64,000 bases of DNA from Nonomuraea wenchangensis (GTDB taxonomy: Bacteria; Actinomycetota; Actinomycetes; Streptosporangiales; Streptosporangiaceae): positions 300,006 to 364,005 of the forward strand of contig NZ_FOHX01000009.1 in the NCBI RefSeq assembly GCF_900111685.1, written 5' to 3'. Below, piece after piece: positions 41,646 to 50,276 of this stretch (positions within the stretch are counted from its first letter, which is position 1; every line of letters begins with the position of its first letter). Below the pieces are notes generated by a model. The model was not told the origin of the DNA, ran no database searches, and was given only the letters and a program-made list of their open reading frames with translations. The position numbers and the translations under genes were made by a program.

Positions 41646-44600
41646 CCCCCGCCGAACTCGCCGGCAAGCTCGGCGTCCTTCCCCCCACGAACGAGCAGGC
41701 GGCGGTCATCGAGGCGCCGCTGGAGCCGATGGTCGTCATGGCCGGCGCCGGCTCGGGCAAGAGCGAGACCATGGCGGGACGGGTGGTCTGGCTGGTCGCC
41801 AACGGCCTGGTCAAACCCGCGAACGTGCTGGGCCTGACGTTCACCCGCAAGGCCGCCGCCGAGCTCGCCACCCGCGTGCGCGAGCGCCTGACCGGGCTGG
41901 CCGAGGCGGGCCTGGTCGAGCCGGGCGCGCTCGACGACGAGCCCACGGTCTCCACCTACCACGCCTACGCGGCCCGCCTGGTCACCGACCACGCGCTGCG
42001 CGAGGGCCTGGAGCCGACGATGCGCTTGGTCACCCCGGCCGTGTCGTGGCAGCTCGCCTCGCGCGTCGTCGCCGCCTACGACGGGCCGATGGACCGCGTC
42101 GAGCTGGGCCCGCCCTCGGTCACGGCGGCCCTGCTGGAGCTGGCGGGCGAGCTGTCGGAGCACCTGCGCCGCCCCGACGACGTACGCGAGACGGGGGAGC
42201 GGCTGCGCGAGTGGCTGGCCCGGGTGCCCGGCCGCGCCACGCTCGCGCAGCGCCGGCCGCTCGCCGTGCAGGCGGCCAGGGAGCAGCTGCTGCCGCTGGT
42301 GGAGGCGTACGAGCGGCTCAAACGCGGCAGGGAGGTCATCGACTACGGCGACCAGATGGCGCTCGCCGCCCGGATCGCGGCCCGCCACAAGGAGGTCGGC
42401 GAGATCGAGCGCGAGCGCTACGCGGTCGTGCTGCTCGACGAATACCAGGACACCAGCCACGCCCAGCTCGTCCTGCTGCGCTCGCTGTTCGGCGGTGGCC
42501 ATCCGGTGACCGCCGTCGGCGACCCCTGCCAGTCCATCTACGGCTGGCGCGGCGCGTCCGCGGGCAACCTGCGCCGCTTCTCCCGCGACTTCCGCACCGC
42601 CTCGGGCGATCCGGCCCCCGTACGCCAGCTCAGCGTCAGCTTCCGCAACGGCGACCGGGTGCTCGACGTGGCCGCCCGCGTCCAGCTCCCGCTGCGCATG
42701 GAGGCGCGCGAGGTGCCGGTCCTGGTGCCGGGGCCCAACCGGGTCGAGCGCGGCCGGGTGACCTGCGCCTTCCACGAGACCGCCGAGGACGAGGCCAAGT
42801 GGGTCGCCGACGGCATCGCGAAGATCCTCGGACAGGAGGTCGCCCCCGACGGCCTGCCCTGGGGCGACAAGGAGCGCAAGAAGACCCTCGCGCTCCAGCC
42901 CCAGGACGTCGCCGTCCTGGCCCGCCGCCGCTCACAGTTCCCCGCGCTGCGCCGGGCGCTGGAGGAGCGCGACATCCCGGTCGAGGTGGTCGGCCTCGGC
43001 GGCCTGCTGACCGTGCCCGAGGTCAACGACATCGTGGCCACCCTCCGCGTGCTCTACGACGCGACGGCCGGCGACGCCCTGGCCCGGCTGCTGGCCGGGC
43101 CGCGCTGGCGGATCGGCCCCGCCGACCTGCGGGTGCTCGGCGAGTGCGCCCGCGAGCTGGCCCGCGAGCTGAGCGAGAGCGAGCGCGCCACCGACCCGCT
43201 CGACCAGGTGGTGGCCGACCTCGCCGAGGAGCGCGGCAGCCTGGTGGACGCGCTCGACGAGCTGCCCGACCGCGAGGAGTGGTTGGCGGCGTTCTCCCCG
43301 CTGGCCCGCACCCGGCTGGTCGCGCTCGCGCAGGAGCTGCGCCAGCTCCGCGCGCACGCCGCGCAGCCGCTGCCCGACCTGATCACCGAGGTGGAGCGCA
43401 GGCTCGGCCTCGACATCGAGGTGGCGGCGCGCAGCGGCACGGCGGGCGCGTTCGCGGCGCGGGCCGACCTCGACGCCTTCATCGACGCGGCCTCGCGCTT
43501 CGCCGGCGACGCCGAGGACCCGACGCTGGGGGCGTTCCTCGCCTATCTGCAGGCGGCCGAGAGCGAGGAGTTCGGGCTGGAGGCCGGGCGGGTCGGCGAG
43601 AGCAACAGCGTCAAGCTCATGACCGTGCACGCCTCCAAGGGCCTGGAGTGGCCGGTCGTGGTCGTGCCGGGGCTGTCGCAGCTCGTCAGCTCCAAGGGGC
43701 ACGTGGCGACCGGCAGCGTCTTCCCCGCCTCGCCGGTCATGAACAGCCGGTGGACCGACAACCCGCGCAAGCTGCCCTACCCGCTGCGCGGCGACGCCGC
43801 CGACCTGCCGCGGCTCGGCGGGCTCGGCAAGGAGGACCTCGCGGTCTTCGACGAGCTGTGCCGCGAACGGGACCTGACGGAGGAGCGCAGGCTCGCCTAC
43901 GTCGCCGTCACCCGCGCCCACTACCTCCTCATCGCCTCCGGCTACCGCTGGGGCAGCGCCACCAAGCCGCTGGAGCCCTCGGAGTTCCTGCTGGAGATCC
44001 GCGACACCGCCGACCGGGTCGCGGTCTGGGCCGGCGGCTCCGCCGAGGGCGCGGCCAACCCGCTGCTCGCCGAGCCCGCCGAGGCCGTCTGGCCGGTCAC
44101 GCCCGAGGGCCTGCGCTACGAGTCCGTGCTCGACGGCGCCCGCCTGGTCGAGGACGTCCTGTCCGGGGCGCTCGACGAGGACGACGACGAGGACGACGAG
44201 CCCGTACGCGCCTACGAGCAGGAGCGCATGCGGGCCTGGGAACGCGACACCGACCTGCTGCTGCGCGAGCGCGAACGCCACCTGCGCCGCCCGCCCACGA
44301 TCGTCGAGCTGCCCGCCAAGCTGACCGTCTCGTCGCTGGTCACCCTGGCCGCCGACCCGCGCGAGCTGGCCCGCAGGATCCGCCGCCCGGTGCCGGTCAA
44401 ACCGGCGCCGCTGGCCAGGCGCGGCACCTCGTTCCACCGGTGGCTGGAGACGCGCTGGGACCAGCAGCGGCTCATCGACGACTTCGAGCTCCACGACGAG
44501 CTGGAGCCGGAGGAGGCCGACGTGCGCCTGGCCGAGCTGCAGGAGCGTTTCGAGCGCAGCGAGTGGGCCGACCGGCGGCCGGTGGACCTGGAGATCCCGT

Positions 44601-44929
44601 TCGAGACCATGATCGGCGACCGGCTGGTGCGCGGGCGCATGGACGCGGTCTTCGCCACGCCGGACGGCGGCTACGAGGTCGTCGACTGGAAGACCGGGCA
44701 GCCGCCGCGGGGCAAGGCGGCGAAGGCGGCGTCGGTGCAGCTCGCGGCCTACCGGATGGCCTGGTCGCACCTGGCCGGGGTGCCGCTGGAGCGGGTGGGC
44801 GCGGCCTTCCACTACGTACGCGCGGGCCGCACCGTCCGCCCGGTCGACCTGCTGGACGAGGCAGGGCTGATCGCGCTCGTGGAGAGCGTCAGGAGCGAAG
44901 ATGACGGAACGCCGGCTTCGGGTGCATGA
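41639..44929 (+). CDS. adnB: AdnB-like UvrD/RecB helicase-nuclease subunit
   Basis: The 1096-residue partner of AdnA. Motor motifs: GAGSGKS (36-42), TFTRKAAAEL, LLDEYQDTS, GDPCQSIYGWRG, SFRNGDRVLD, TVHASKGLEWP, and AVTRAHYLL. The C-terminal nuclease has 'GRMDAVFATPDGGYEVVDWKTG'. AdnAB unwinds and cuts DNA ends in RecBCD-like fashion. Translation starts at GTG 41639 in a GTGCTGA overlap, so expression is coupled to adnA. A very acidic loop (DEDDDEDDE, near residue 850) sits between motor and nuclease. The 3' end overlaps the convergent siderophore decarboxylase gene by 41 bases. Confidence 0.94.
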   Translation: MLTPAELAGKLGVLPPTNEQAAVIEAPLEPMVVMAGAGSGKSETMAGRVVWLVANGLVKPANVLGLTFTRKAAAELATRVRERLTGLAEAGLVEPGALDDEPTVSTYHAYAARLVTDHALREGLEPTMRLVTPAVSWQLASRVVAAYDGPMDRVELGPPSVTAALLELAGELSEHLRRPDDVRETGERLREWLARVPGRATLAQRRPLAVQAAREQLLPLVEAYERLKRGREVIDYGDQMALAARIAARHKEVGEIERERYAVVLLDEYQDTSHAQLVLLRSLFGGGHPVTAVGDPCQSIYGWRGASAGNLRRFSRDFRTASGDPAPVRQLSVSFRNGDRVLDVAARVQLPLRMEAREVPVLVPGPNRVERGRVTCAFHETAEDEAKWVADGIAKILGQEVAPDGLPWGDKERKKTLALQPQDVAVLARRRSQFPALRRALEERDIPVEVVGLGGLLTVPEVNDIVATLRVLYDATAGDALARLLAGPRWRIGPADLRVLGECARELARELSESERATDPLDQVVADLAEERGSLVDALDELPDREEWLAAFSPLARTRLVALAQELRQLRAHAAQPLPDLITEVERRLGLDIEVAARSGTAGAFAARADLDAFIDAASRFAGDAEDPTLGAFLAYLQAAESEEFGLEAGRVGESNSVKLMTVHASKGLEWPVVVVPGLSQLVSSKGHVATGSVFPASPVMNSRWTDNPRKLPYPLRGDAADLPRLGGLGKEDLAVFDELCRERDLTEERRLAYVAVTRAHYLLIASGYRWGSATKPLEPSEFLLEIRDTADRVAVWAGGSAEGAANPLLAEPAEAVWPVTPEGLRYESVLDGARLVEDVLSGALDEDDDEDDEPVRAYEQERMRAWERDTDLLLRERERHLRRPPTIVELPAKLTVSSLVTLAADPRELARRIRRPVPVKPAPLARRGTSFHRWLETRWDQQRLIDDFELHDELEPEEADVRLAELQERFERSEWADRRPVDLEIPFETMIGDRLVRGRMDAVFATPDGGYEVVDWKTGQPPRGKAAKAASVQLAAYRMAWSHLAGVPLERVGAAFHYVRAGRTVRPVDLLDEAGLIALVESVRSEDDGTPASGA

Positions 44930-45986
44930 GGAAGTCGTGGTGTGAGATGTTCCAGGCGTAGGCGCCCGCCATCGCGAACACCACCGTGTCGCCGACCCTG
45001 AGCGAGGCGGGCACGGCACGCGCGAAGACGTCCTTCGGCGTGCAGAGCTGGCCGGCGAGCGTCACCGGCTCGTCCGTCACGCCCGGCCCCGCGCCCGTCG
45101 GCAGCACCTCGAACGGCTGGTCGTGGCCCTTGGTCACCGGCGTACGCAGGTGGTGGGTGCCGCCCAGCAGGATCGCGTACGCCTGGCCGCGCACCCGCTT
45201 CACGTCCATCACCCGGGTCACGTAGTAGCCGCAGTACGCGGTCAGCGCCCGGCCCGGCTCGATGCGCAGCCGCCGCCCGCCCGCGAGCGCCCGCAGGCCC
45301 GCGCCGTACGCGGTCCAGTCGAAGCGGCGCTCCGGCTCGGCGTACGGCACGGCCATGCCGCCGCCCAGGTTGACCTCCTCGTGCTCGGTCCTGAGGAGCG
45401 CGGCGGCGAGGCGGAGGAGCTGGGGGGCGTCCAGGCCGCTGGCCAGGTGGGCGTGCAGGCCGCGCAGCCGCAGCCGCCCGCCGAACAGCGGCAGGCACTC
45501 CGCCACGCCCGCCTCGTCCATCCCGAACGGCCCGCTCATCGTCAGCGCCGCCCCCTCGACCGGCAGGTCCGGGTTGATCCGCAGCAGCACGTCGGCGGGC
45601 AGGCCGGTGGCGCGCAGGCGGCGCAGCTCATTAGGCGACTCGACGTGGACGCGGTGGTGCGGCAGCCGCAGCTCGGCGTCGGTCTTGCCGGGCCCGCCGA
45701 GCGCCACCGGCATGGCGGGGAACAGGCCGGTGACGTGCGCGTGCTCGCCGCCCGACGACACCTCGAACCCGTCCACGTGCCCGGCCAGCACCCGCAGCAG
45801 CTCGGCGTCGGGGTTGGCCTTGACGGCGTAGTACAGCTCGACGCCCGCGAGCGCCCGCCGCACGGCCGCCGCGTGCGCGTCGAGGCCCGGCAGGTCGTAG
45901 ACGTAGGCCGGGGCCGGGAGCGCGGCGGCGGCCTCTCTGACACGGTCGGGGATCAAGCGGCCGGGGATCAAGCGGTCGGGGATCAC
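44889..45986 (-). CDS. PLP-dependent (type III fold) siderophore decarboxylase
   Basis: A 365-residue protein of the alanine-racemase-fold decarboxylases (diaminopimelate/ornithine type). Marks: the PLP lysine K56 in YYAVKANPD, 'FEVSSGGEHAHV', 'LHAHLASG', the phosphate-binding 'NLGGGMAVPY', 'IEPGRALTAYCGYYVTRV' and the late 'LCTPKDVF' Cys. In siderophore clusters such as pvsE and sbnH this enzyme makes an amine building block, for example from a seryl or diaminoacid precursor. It is the last gene of a four-gene operon; its GTG overlaps the preceding stop by four bases. The N-terminus has a short repeat (VIPDRLIPGRLIPDR), so the start could lie a few codons inside. Confidence 0.87.
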   Translation of the reverse strand: MIPDRLIPGRLIPDRVREAAAALPAPAYVYDLPGLDAHAAAVRRALAGVELYYAVKANPDAELLRVLAGHVDGFEVSSGGEHAHVTGLFPAMPVALGGPGKTDAELRLPHHRVHVESPNELRRLRATGLPADVLLRINPDLPVEGAALTMSGPFGMDEAGVAECLPLFGGRLRLRGLHAHLASGLDAPQLLRLAAALLRTEHEEVNLGGGMAVPYAEPERRFDWTAYGAGLRALAGGRRLRIEPGRALTAYCGYYVTRVMDVKRVRGQAYAILLGGTHHLRTPVTKGHDQPFEVLPTGAGPGVTDEPVTLAGQLCTPKDVFARAVPASLRVGDTVVFAMAGAYAWNISHHDFLMHPKPAFRHLRS

Positions 45987-47509
45987 GCGAGCGGGTTCGC
46001 GATCGGGACGTATCCGGCGGCGCGGTCGGCGGCCCTCGCCCAGCGCACGCCCAGGTTGGCCTTGGCCGGCAGCGGCGCGCCCGCCAGCAGGTCGGACAGC
46101 GGCAGCGGCCGGCCGAGCGCGTCGGCCTGCCCGGCGATCAGCTCGCGGGCCGCCTCCCACAGCGTGCGCAGCAGCGCGTCGTCGCGCCCGGCGACGGCCG
46201 CCGCGATCTCGGTCAGGTGGTTGACCAGCAGGCAGTAGACGACCCGGACCCAGCCGCGCCCGGCGTCGTACGTCAGCGCCGCCGCCACCTCGGGCCGCAC
46301 CCCGGACAGGTCGTGCCGGCCCGCGACGAGCTTGGTCCCCTCCAGATCGCGGAAGACGGCCTGGGCGGGCATCCCGTCGCCGTCCAGCCCGACGAGGACG
46401 TTCTGCAGGTGGGGTTCCAGGACGACGCCGTGCGCGAAGAACAGCTCCAGCACCGGCAGCGCGACCTTCGCCACGTACGCCCGCCACCACGCGACGGGCT
46501 CGGCGGGCCGTACGTCCAGGGCGAGCGCGGCGGCCAGCACCGGCGTCACCCCGGGGTCGCACACCTCCCACGGGCTCCGCCTGACGATCACGCCCAGCCC
46601 CTCGGGGTGCCGGGCCGCCGTGCGGTAGCCGGGTTCGGGCAGCCACCGGGTGGCCGGATGCGCCGCCGCGACCCGCTCGAAGACCGGGCCCAGGCGCGCG
46701 GTCAGCTCCACCGCGCCCGCCAGCTCGTACCAGGCGTTCCTGCGCACGCAGTTGGTGATCCGCACGTCTAGGGAGAACTTCAGGCAGACCCCCGCGTCAG
46801 GGACGTAGACCGTACGCACCGACGACGTCGGCACCGCTTCCGGGCCGGGGCCGAGGTCGATCAGCTCGTCCCCGTCGAGCGCGGGCCGCAGCAGGTCGAG
46901 CTGCCACGGATGCGCGGGAAGCAGCCGGTAGCCGTCCGGCGCGCGGCCCAGCCCGTCCAGCGCCGTGACCTCGCCCTCCTCGACGGCGGCCGGCGCCCGC
47001 ACGCCCAGCAGCCGGAGCGGGAACGCGGCGTGCGCCTCCGGCGCGTAGCGCAGCCAGCCGTCGCCGCCGCGCGCCTTCGGGCTCGGATGGAACGGGTGCC
47101 CGTACACCAGGGCCTGCTCCGAGGCCAGCCACGGATCGGCGGGCGGCTCGGCCGCCGCCCTGGCGTGCAGGATGGCCGCGACCGCGTCCCTGCTGGCGGC
47201 GACCTGGCCGGCGAACTCCCCGTTGTGGCCCCCGAGCTCGGCGCGTACGAGCTCCACCAGCTCGGCCGCGGTCAGCGGGCGCCAGGCCCCGGCGTCCAGG
47301 CGCTCGGCGGGGCCGTCGAAGCGCAGCGCGGCGCCCCCGTACGTACGCACCCGCAGCAGCGTGCCCGCCACCCGCAGCAGCAGGTTCGGCGGCGCCGGCC
47401 ACACCAGGCCGCGCGGCCCGGCCACCTCCCGGACGCAGCAGCGCAGCAGCGCCGCCAGCGTCGCCTCCTCGGCCGGCGCGCAGGGCGCGTCGATGGCCGG
47501 TCCGGGCAT
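45983..47509 (-). CDS. IucA/IucC-family NIS siderophore synthetase (PvsD-like position)
   Basis: A 508-residue NRPS-independent siderophore synthetase. It joins a carboxylic acid such as citrate to an amine or alcohol through an acyl-adenylate. Family motifs: GHPFHPSPKARGG (about residues 137-149; substrate and ATP), 'CLKFSLDVRITNCVRRN' (about 245), and 'LEPHLQNVLVGLDG' with 'FRDLEGTKL' (about 355-380). It is shorter than the usual 580-600 residues. Start ATG 47509 abuts the stop of the upstream synthetase gene. With the second synthetase, ATP-grasp and decarboxylase genes it makes a carboxylate-type siderophore. Confidence 0.9.
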   Translation of the reverse strand: MPGPAIDAPCAPAEEATLAALLRCCVREVAGPRGLVWPAPPNLLLRVAGTLLRVRTYGGAALRFDGPAERLDAGAWRPLTAAELVELVRAELGGHNGEFAGQVAASRDAVAAILHARAAAEPPADPWLASEQALVYGHPFHPSPKARGGDGWLRYAPEAHAAFPLRLLGVRAPAAVEEGEVTALDGLGRAPDGYRLLPAHPWQLDLLRPALDGDELIDLGPGPEAVPTSSVRTVYVPDAGVCLKFSLDVRITNCVRRNAWYELAGAVELTARLGPVFERVAAAHPATRWLPEPGYRTAARHPEGLGVIVRRSPWEVCDPGVTPVLAAALALDVRPAEPVAWWRAYVAKVALPVLELFFAHGVVLEPHLQNVLVGLDGDGMPAQAVFRDLEGTKLVAGRHDLSGVRPEVAAALTYDAGRGWVRVVYCLLVNHLTEIAAAVAGRDDALLRTLWEAARELIAGQADALGRPLPLSDLLAGAPLPAKANLGVRWARAADRAAGYVPIANPLA

Positions 47510-48988
47510 TCAGGCTCTCCTCAGGTAGTTGGGGCCGCTGGTGCCGTAGTGCTTGTTGACGTCGCGCGCGCCGGTGCGCCACTTGGGCGCGAGCGTCCCC
47601 GCGGTGACCATGGACTTGCCGGTCAGGCGGGCCGCGTCGAGGGTCCTCGCGCGTAACAGCCGCGCCATGGGATGGTCGCCGTGCTCGTCCAGCGCCTCGG
47701 CCAGGCTGTCGCGCAGCAGCGCGGCGGCGCGGGCCGGCGGCAGCGTCCCGAACGCGACGGCGGCGGCCGACAGGTGCAGGGTGATGGTGACGAACACGTC
47801 GGCGAGGGCGTGCGGGTCGTCGGTCAGCATCCGCTCGTCGGCGAACGCCGGCGCCTCGATCCCGGCCGCGCGCAGCCGCGCAGGGGACGCCAGCAGGCCG
47901 TCGTTGTCCTTGACCAGCAGCTTCATCTCCTCGCCCCGGAGGACGAGGGCCAGGTTCTGCTGGTGCGCCTCCAGGGCGACGCCGAAGCGTACGAACAGCT
48001 CGACGTTCCAGCGCAGCAGCAGCCGCAGGTAGGCGGGGACGAGGTGGCCGAGGTCCACGCCGGGCGCGGTGAGCGCGGCCACCGGCACGATCGTGCCCTC
48101 GGGCAGCCGGCGCACCATCCAGGCCAGGTGCTCGTCCCCGGTGGCGGCGTAGGTCTGCTCGTCGGCCAGCAGGACGTCAGGGCCGGCCAGCCGCCGCAGC
48201 AGCGTCTCCGCCCGCGCGCCGTCGGCCAGCGAGCCGGGCTTGATCGAGCGCCGGTTGCGCAGGCCGAGCGTGCTGATCGGCAGGGGCAGCTTGAGATGCG
48301 TACGCGGATCGACCTCCACCGTCCGCATGGACAGCGTCGGCCGCACCTCCAGCGCCCGCTCGTCCAGCACCCGTGCACCGTCGATCTTGCTCACGTGCTC
48401 GACGGCCAGCGGGTGCACGGGGAACAGCACCCCCTCGGGACGGATGCCGGGAGGCATGAGGTCGGCGGGCAGGGACGCCACCGAGCCCGGCACGAGCGCG
48501 CCGTGCGGCGCCACGGCCCACCGCAGGAGGAACCGGGGACCGAACTCCGGCGCGTACGCCAGCAGCTCCTCCTCCGACAACCCCACCCGCGCCCGCGACG
48601 TCGGGTAGACCGGATGGTCCGCCAGCGCCGCCAGCGTCTCGTACGAGGGCCCGCCCCGCAGCACCTCCGCCGCGTGCGCGTCCATCAGCTCCAGCCCCGA
48701 GAGCGCCGCCAGGCACTCCTCGAAGAAGGCCGCGACGCCTTCGGAGTCGGCCGGGTCCGCCACCTCCACCAGCGTCTCCAGCACCTGCTCCAGCCCCAGC
48801 CGCTCGTCCGCGGCGACCACGAAGTCCTGGAACAGCAGGCCGGGCTCCAGCCGCGCCCATCGCCCGTCGGCCAGCAGCAGGCCCACGCCGTCCTTGGTGC
48901 GGGTCACCCGCCCGGCCAGGCCGCCGTAGTCCTCCCGCAGCAGCGCGTCCAGCACCCGGGCGGCCAGGTAAGCCTCCCGCTCGCTCAT
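47510..48988 (-). CDS. IucA/IucC-family NIS siderophore synthetase (PvsB-like position)
   Basis: The 492-residue second synthetase of the cluster. It keeps 'THLKLPLPISTLGLRNRRSIKPGS' (about residues 252-275) and 'LEAHQQNLALVL' with 'LVKDNDG' near the C-terminus. The N-terminal motif is altered to HPVYPTSRARVG, where family members normally have HPxHPxxKxR, so substrate recognition may differ. It is preceded by the ATP-grasp gene (ATGA overlap) and followed directly by the next synthetase. Start ATG 48988; the longer open frame belongs to overlapping sequence of the ATP-grasp gene. Confidence 0.88.
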   Translation of the reverse strand: MSEREAYLAARVLDALLREDYGGLAGRVTRTKDGVGLLLADGRWARLEPGLLFQDFVVAADERLGLEQVLETLVEVADPADSEGVAAFFEECLAALSGLELMDAHAAEVLRGGPSYETLAALADHPVYPTSRARVGLSEEELLAYAPEFGPRFLLRWAVAPHGALVPGSVASLPADLMPPGIRPEGVLFPVHPLAVEHVSKIDGARVLDERALEVRPTLSMRTVEVDPRTHLKLPLPISTLGLRNRRSIKPGSLADGARAETLLRRLAGPDVLLADEQTYAATGDEHLAWMVRRLPEGTIVPVAALTAPGVDLGHLVPAYLRLLLRWNVELFVRFGVALEAHQQNLALVLRGEEMKLLVKDNDGLLASPARLRAAGIEAPAFADERMLTDDPHALADVFVTITLHLSAAAVAFGTLPPARAAALLRDSLAEALDEHGDHPMARLLRARTLDAARLTGKSMVTAGTLAPKWRTGARDVNKHYGTSGPNYLRRA

Positions 48989-50130
48989 CCGACCACCCAC
49001 GGACGGGCCGCCTGGTAAGCGGTCACCGCCGCGTCCACCCGCGCCCGCGAGGGCCCGACCGCCCGGATGACGCCCAGGTAGTCGCGGTTGGTGCCGGTGA
49101 CGGAGACCTGGTCGCCGGCGGCGCGCAGCGGGCGGTGCCAGAGGCGGACGCCGTCGCGGTCGACGTACTCGTCGGCGGGCGCCTCCTTGACCGTTCCCGG
49201 CCGGTCGGCGACCACGCTGACCGCGCAGCCGTGCCCGGACGGGGCCGGCCCGGCCTGGGGCAGGCGCTCGCCGAGGTGCGTCCGCAGGATCTGCTCGAAC
49301 AGCGGGATCCCGAGCACGTCGGCCAGCAGGAAGTCGCAGGTGTCGCCGATGACCCGGTAGTTGATCTCGATGATGCGCGGTCCCGCGGCGGTCAGGGCGT
49401 ACTCGGTGTGGCAGGCCCCGAAACCGGCGCCCAGCGCCCGCAGCGCCGCGAGCACGTGCTCGGCGGCCGGGTCCTGCGGCGGGGCCCAGTCCAGGCGCTC
49501 CTCGACGAAGTGCGGCAGCGGCCCGAGCCGGGTCTCGAACCCGCCGAGCACCCGTACCTCCTCGCCGTCCCCCAGAGTCTCCAGCGTGCGCAGCGGGCCC
49601 TCCAGGTACTCCTCCACGACGAGGGCCTGGCCGGGCCGCCGCCGCCGCGCCTGGGCGACGGCCCCGGCGAGGTCCTTCTCGACGAGGACGACGTCCTCGC
49701 TGGCCACGCCTTCCCTGGGCTTCAGCACCACGGGGAGCTGCCACCCCTCCGGTACGGGATCGCCGGGCGCCAGCCGCGCTGACCTGACCCGCTCGATCCC
49801 GGCCTCGCGCAGCGCGCGGCGCATCAGGAACTTGTTCTTGGCGGCCAGGCAGGCCCGCCAGTCCTTGCCGGGCAGCCCGAAGTAGTCGGCCGCGAGCGCG
49901 GTCTCCGCCTGCAGATGGTCGGAGTTGGAGAAGATCGCGTCCGGCCGGCCGAGCCGTTCGACCGTGTCGATCAGGGCGCGGGGGTCGCGGACGTCGCAGG
50001 CCACCGCGCCGGGATGCTGCTCGGGCCGGTCCGTCAGCACGGTCACCTCGCAGCCCAGGGCGCGCGCGGCGGGCAGGAAGCCGCCGGTGACCGAGTCGGT
50101 CGGCTTGAGCGCGGTGAGGTAGAGCCGCAA
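48985..50130 (-). CDS. ATP-grasp ligase of the siderophore operon (PvsA-like)
   Basis: A 381-residue ATP-grasp enzyme, which forms an amide or ester through an acyl-phosphate. Visible parts: 'LPVVLKPREGVASEDVVLV' (ATP-grasp lysine), 'ALVVEEYLEGP' hinge, and the metal-binding end 'GPRIIEINYRVIGD'. In vibrioferrin-type clusters pvsA is the first gene and encodes this class of protein. Here it is also first, directly behind an iron box. It starts at TTG 50130 with a GGGGGTG ribosome-binding site upstream. Its end overlaps the next gene by four bases. Confidence 0.87.
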   Translation of the reverse strand: MRLYLTALKPTDSVTGGFLPAARALGCEVTVLTDRPEQHPGAVACDVRDPRALIDTVERLGRPDAIFSNSDHLQAETALAADYFGLPGKDWRACLAAKNKFLMRRALREAGIERVRSARLAPGDPVPEGWQLPVVLKPREGVASEDVVLVEKDLAGAVAQARRRRPGQALVVEEYLEGPLRTLETLGDGEEVRVLGGFETRLGPLPHFVEERLDWAPPQDPAAEHVLAALRALGAGFGACHTEYALTAAGPRIIEINYRVIGDTCDFLLADVLGIPLFEQILRTHLGERLPQAGPAPSGHGCAVSVVADRPGTVKEAPADEYVDRDGVRLWHRPLRAAGDQVSVTGTNRDYLGVIRAVGPSRARVDAAVTAYQAARPWVVG

Positions 50131-50150
50131 CGTCGAGGCACCCCCGAGAA

Positions 50151-50169
50151 TCAGGTAAGGCTAACCTAA
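50151..50169. promoter_or_regulatory. Iron box (DmdR/IdeR operator) of the siderophore operon
   Basis: TCAGGTAAGGCTAACCTAA matches the 19-base actinobacterial iron box TTAGGTTAGGCTAACCTAA at 17 positions. It ends 21 bases before the TTG start of the ATP-grasp gene. It should bind the iron-loaded repressor and shut the operon off when iron is sufficient. The divergent nudC gene starts about 107 bases away on the other side. Confidence 0.9.
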
Positions 50170-50276
50170 CCCGATGATCTTAGCCGGAGCGCGGCCGGCG
50201 GCGGGCCCGAATTCGCGATCGGGCGGCGACCCGCGAGGTCATAGGATGACATGGAAATTCTGGAGGGGGCGGGCCT

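Noticed and set aside
42046..44904. 952-codon plus-strand open frame
   Set aside because: It lies wholly inside adnB in another frame and has the typical Arg/Ala/Gly-rich shadow composition, with no motifs.
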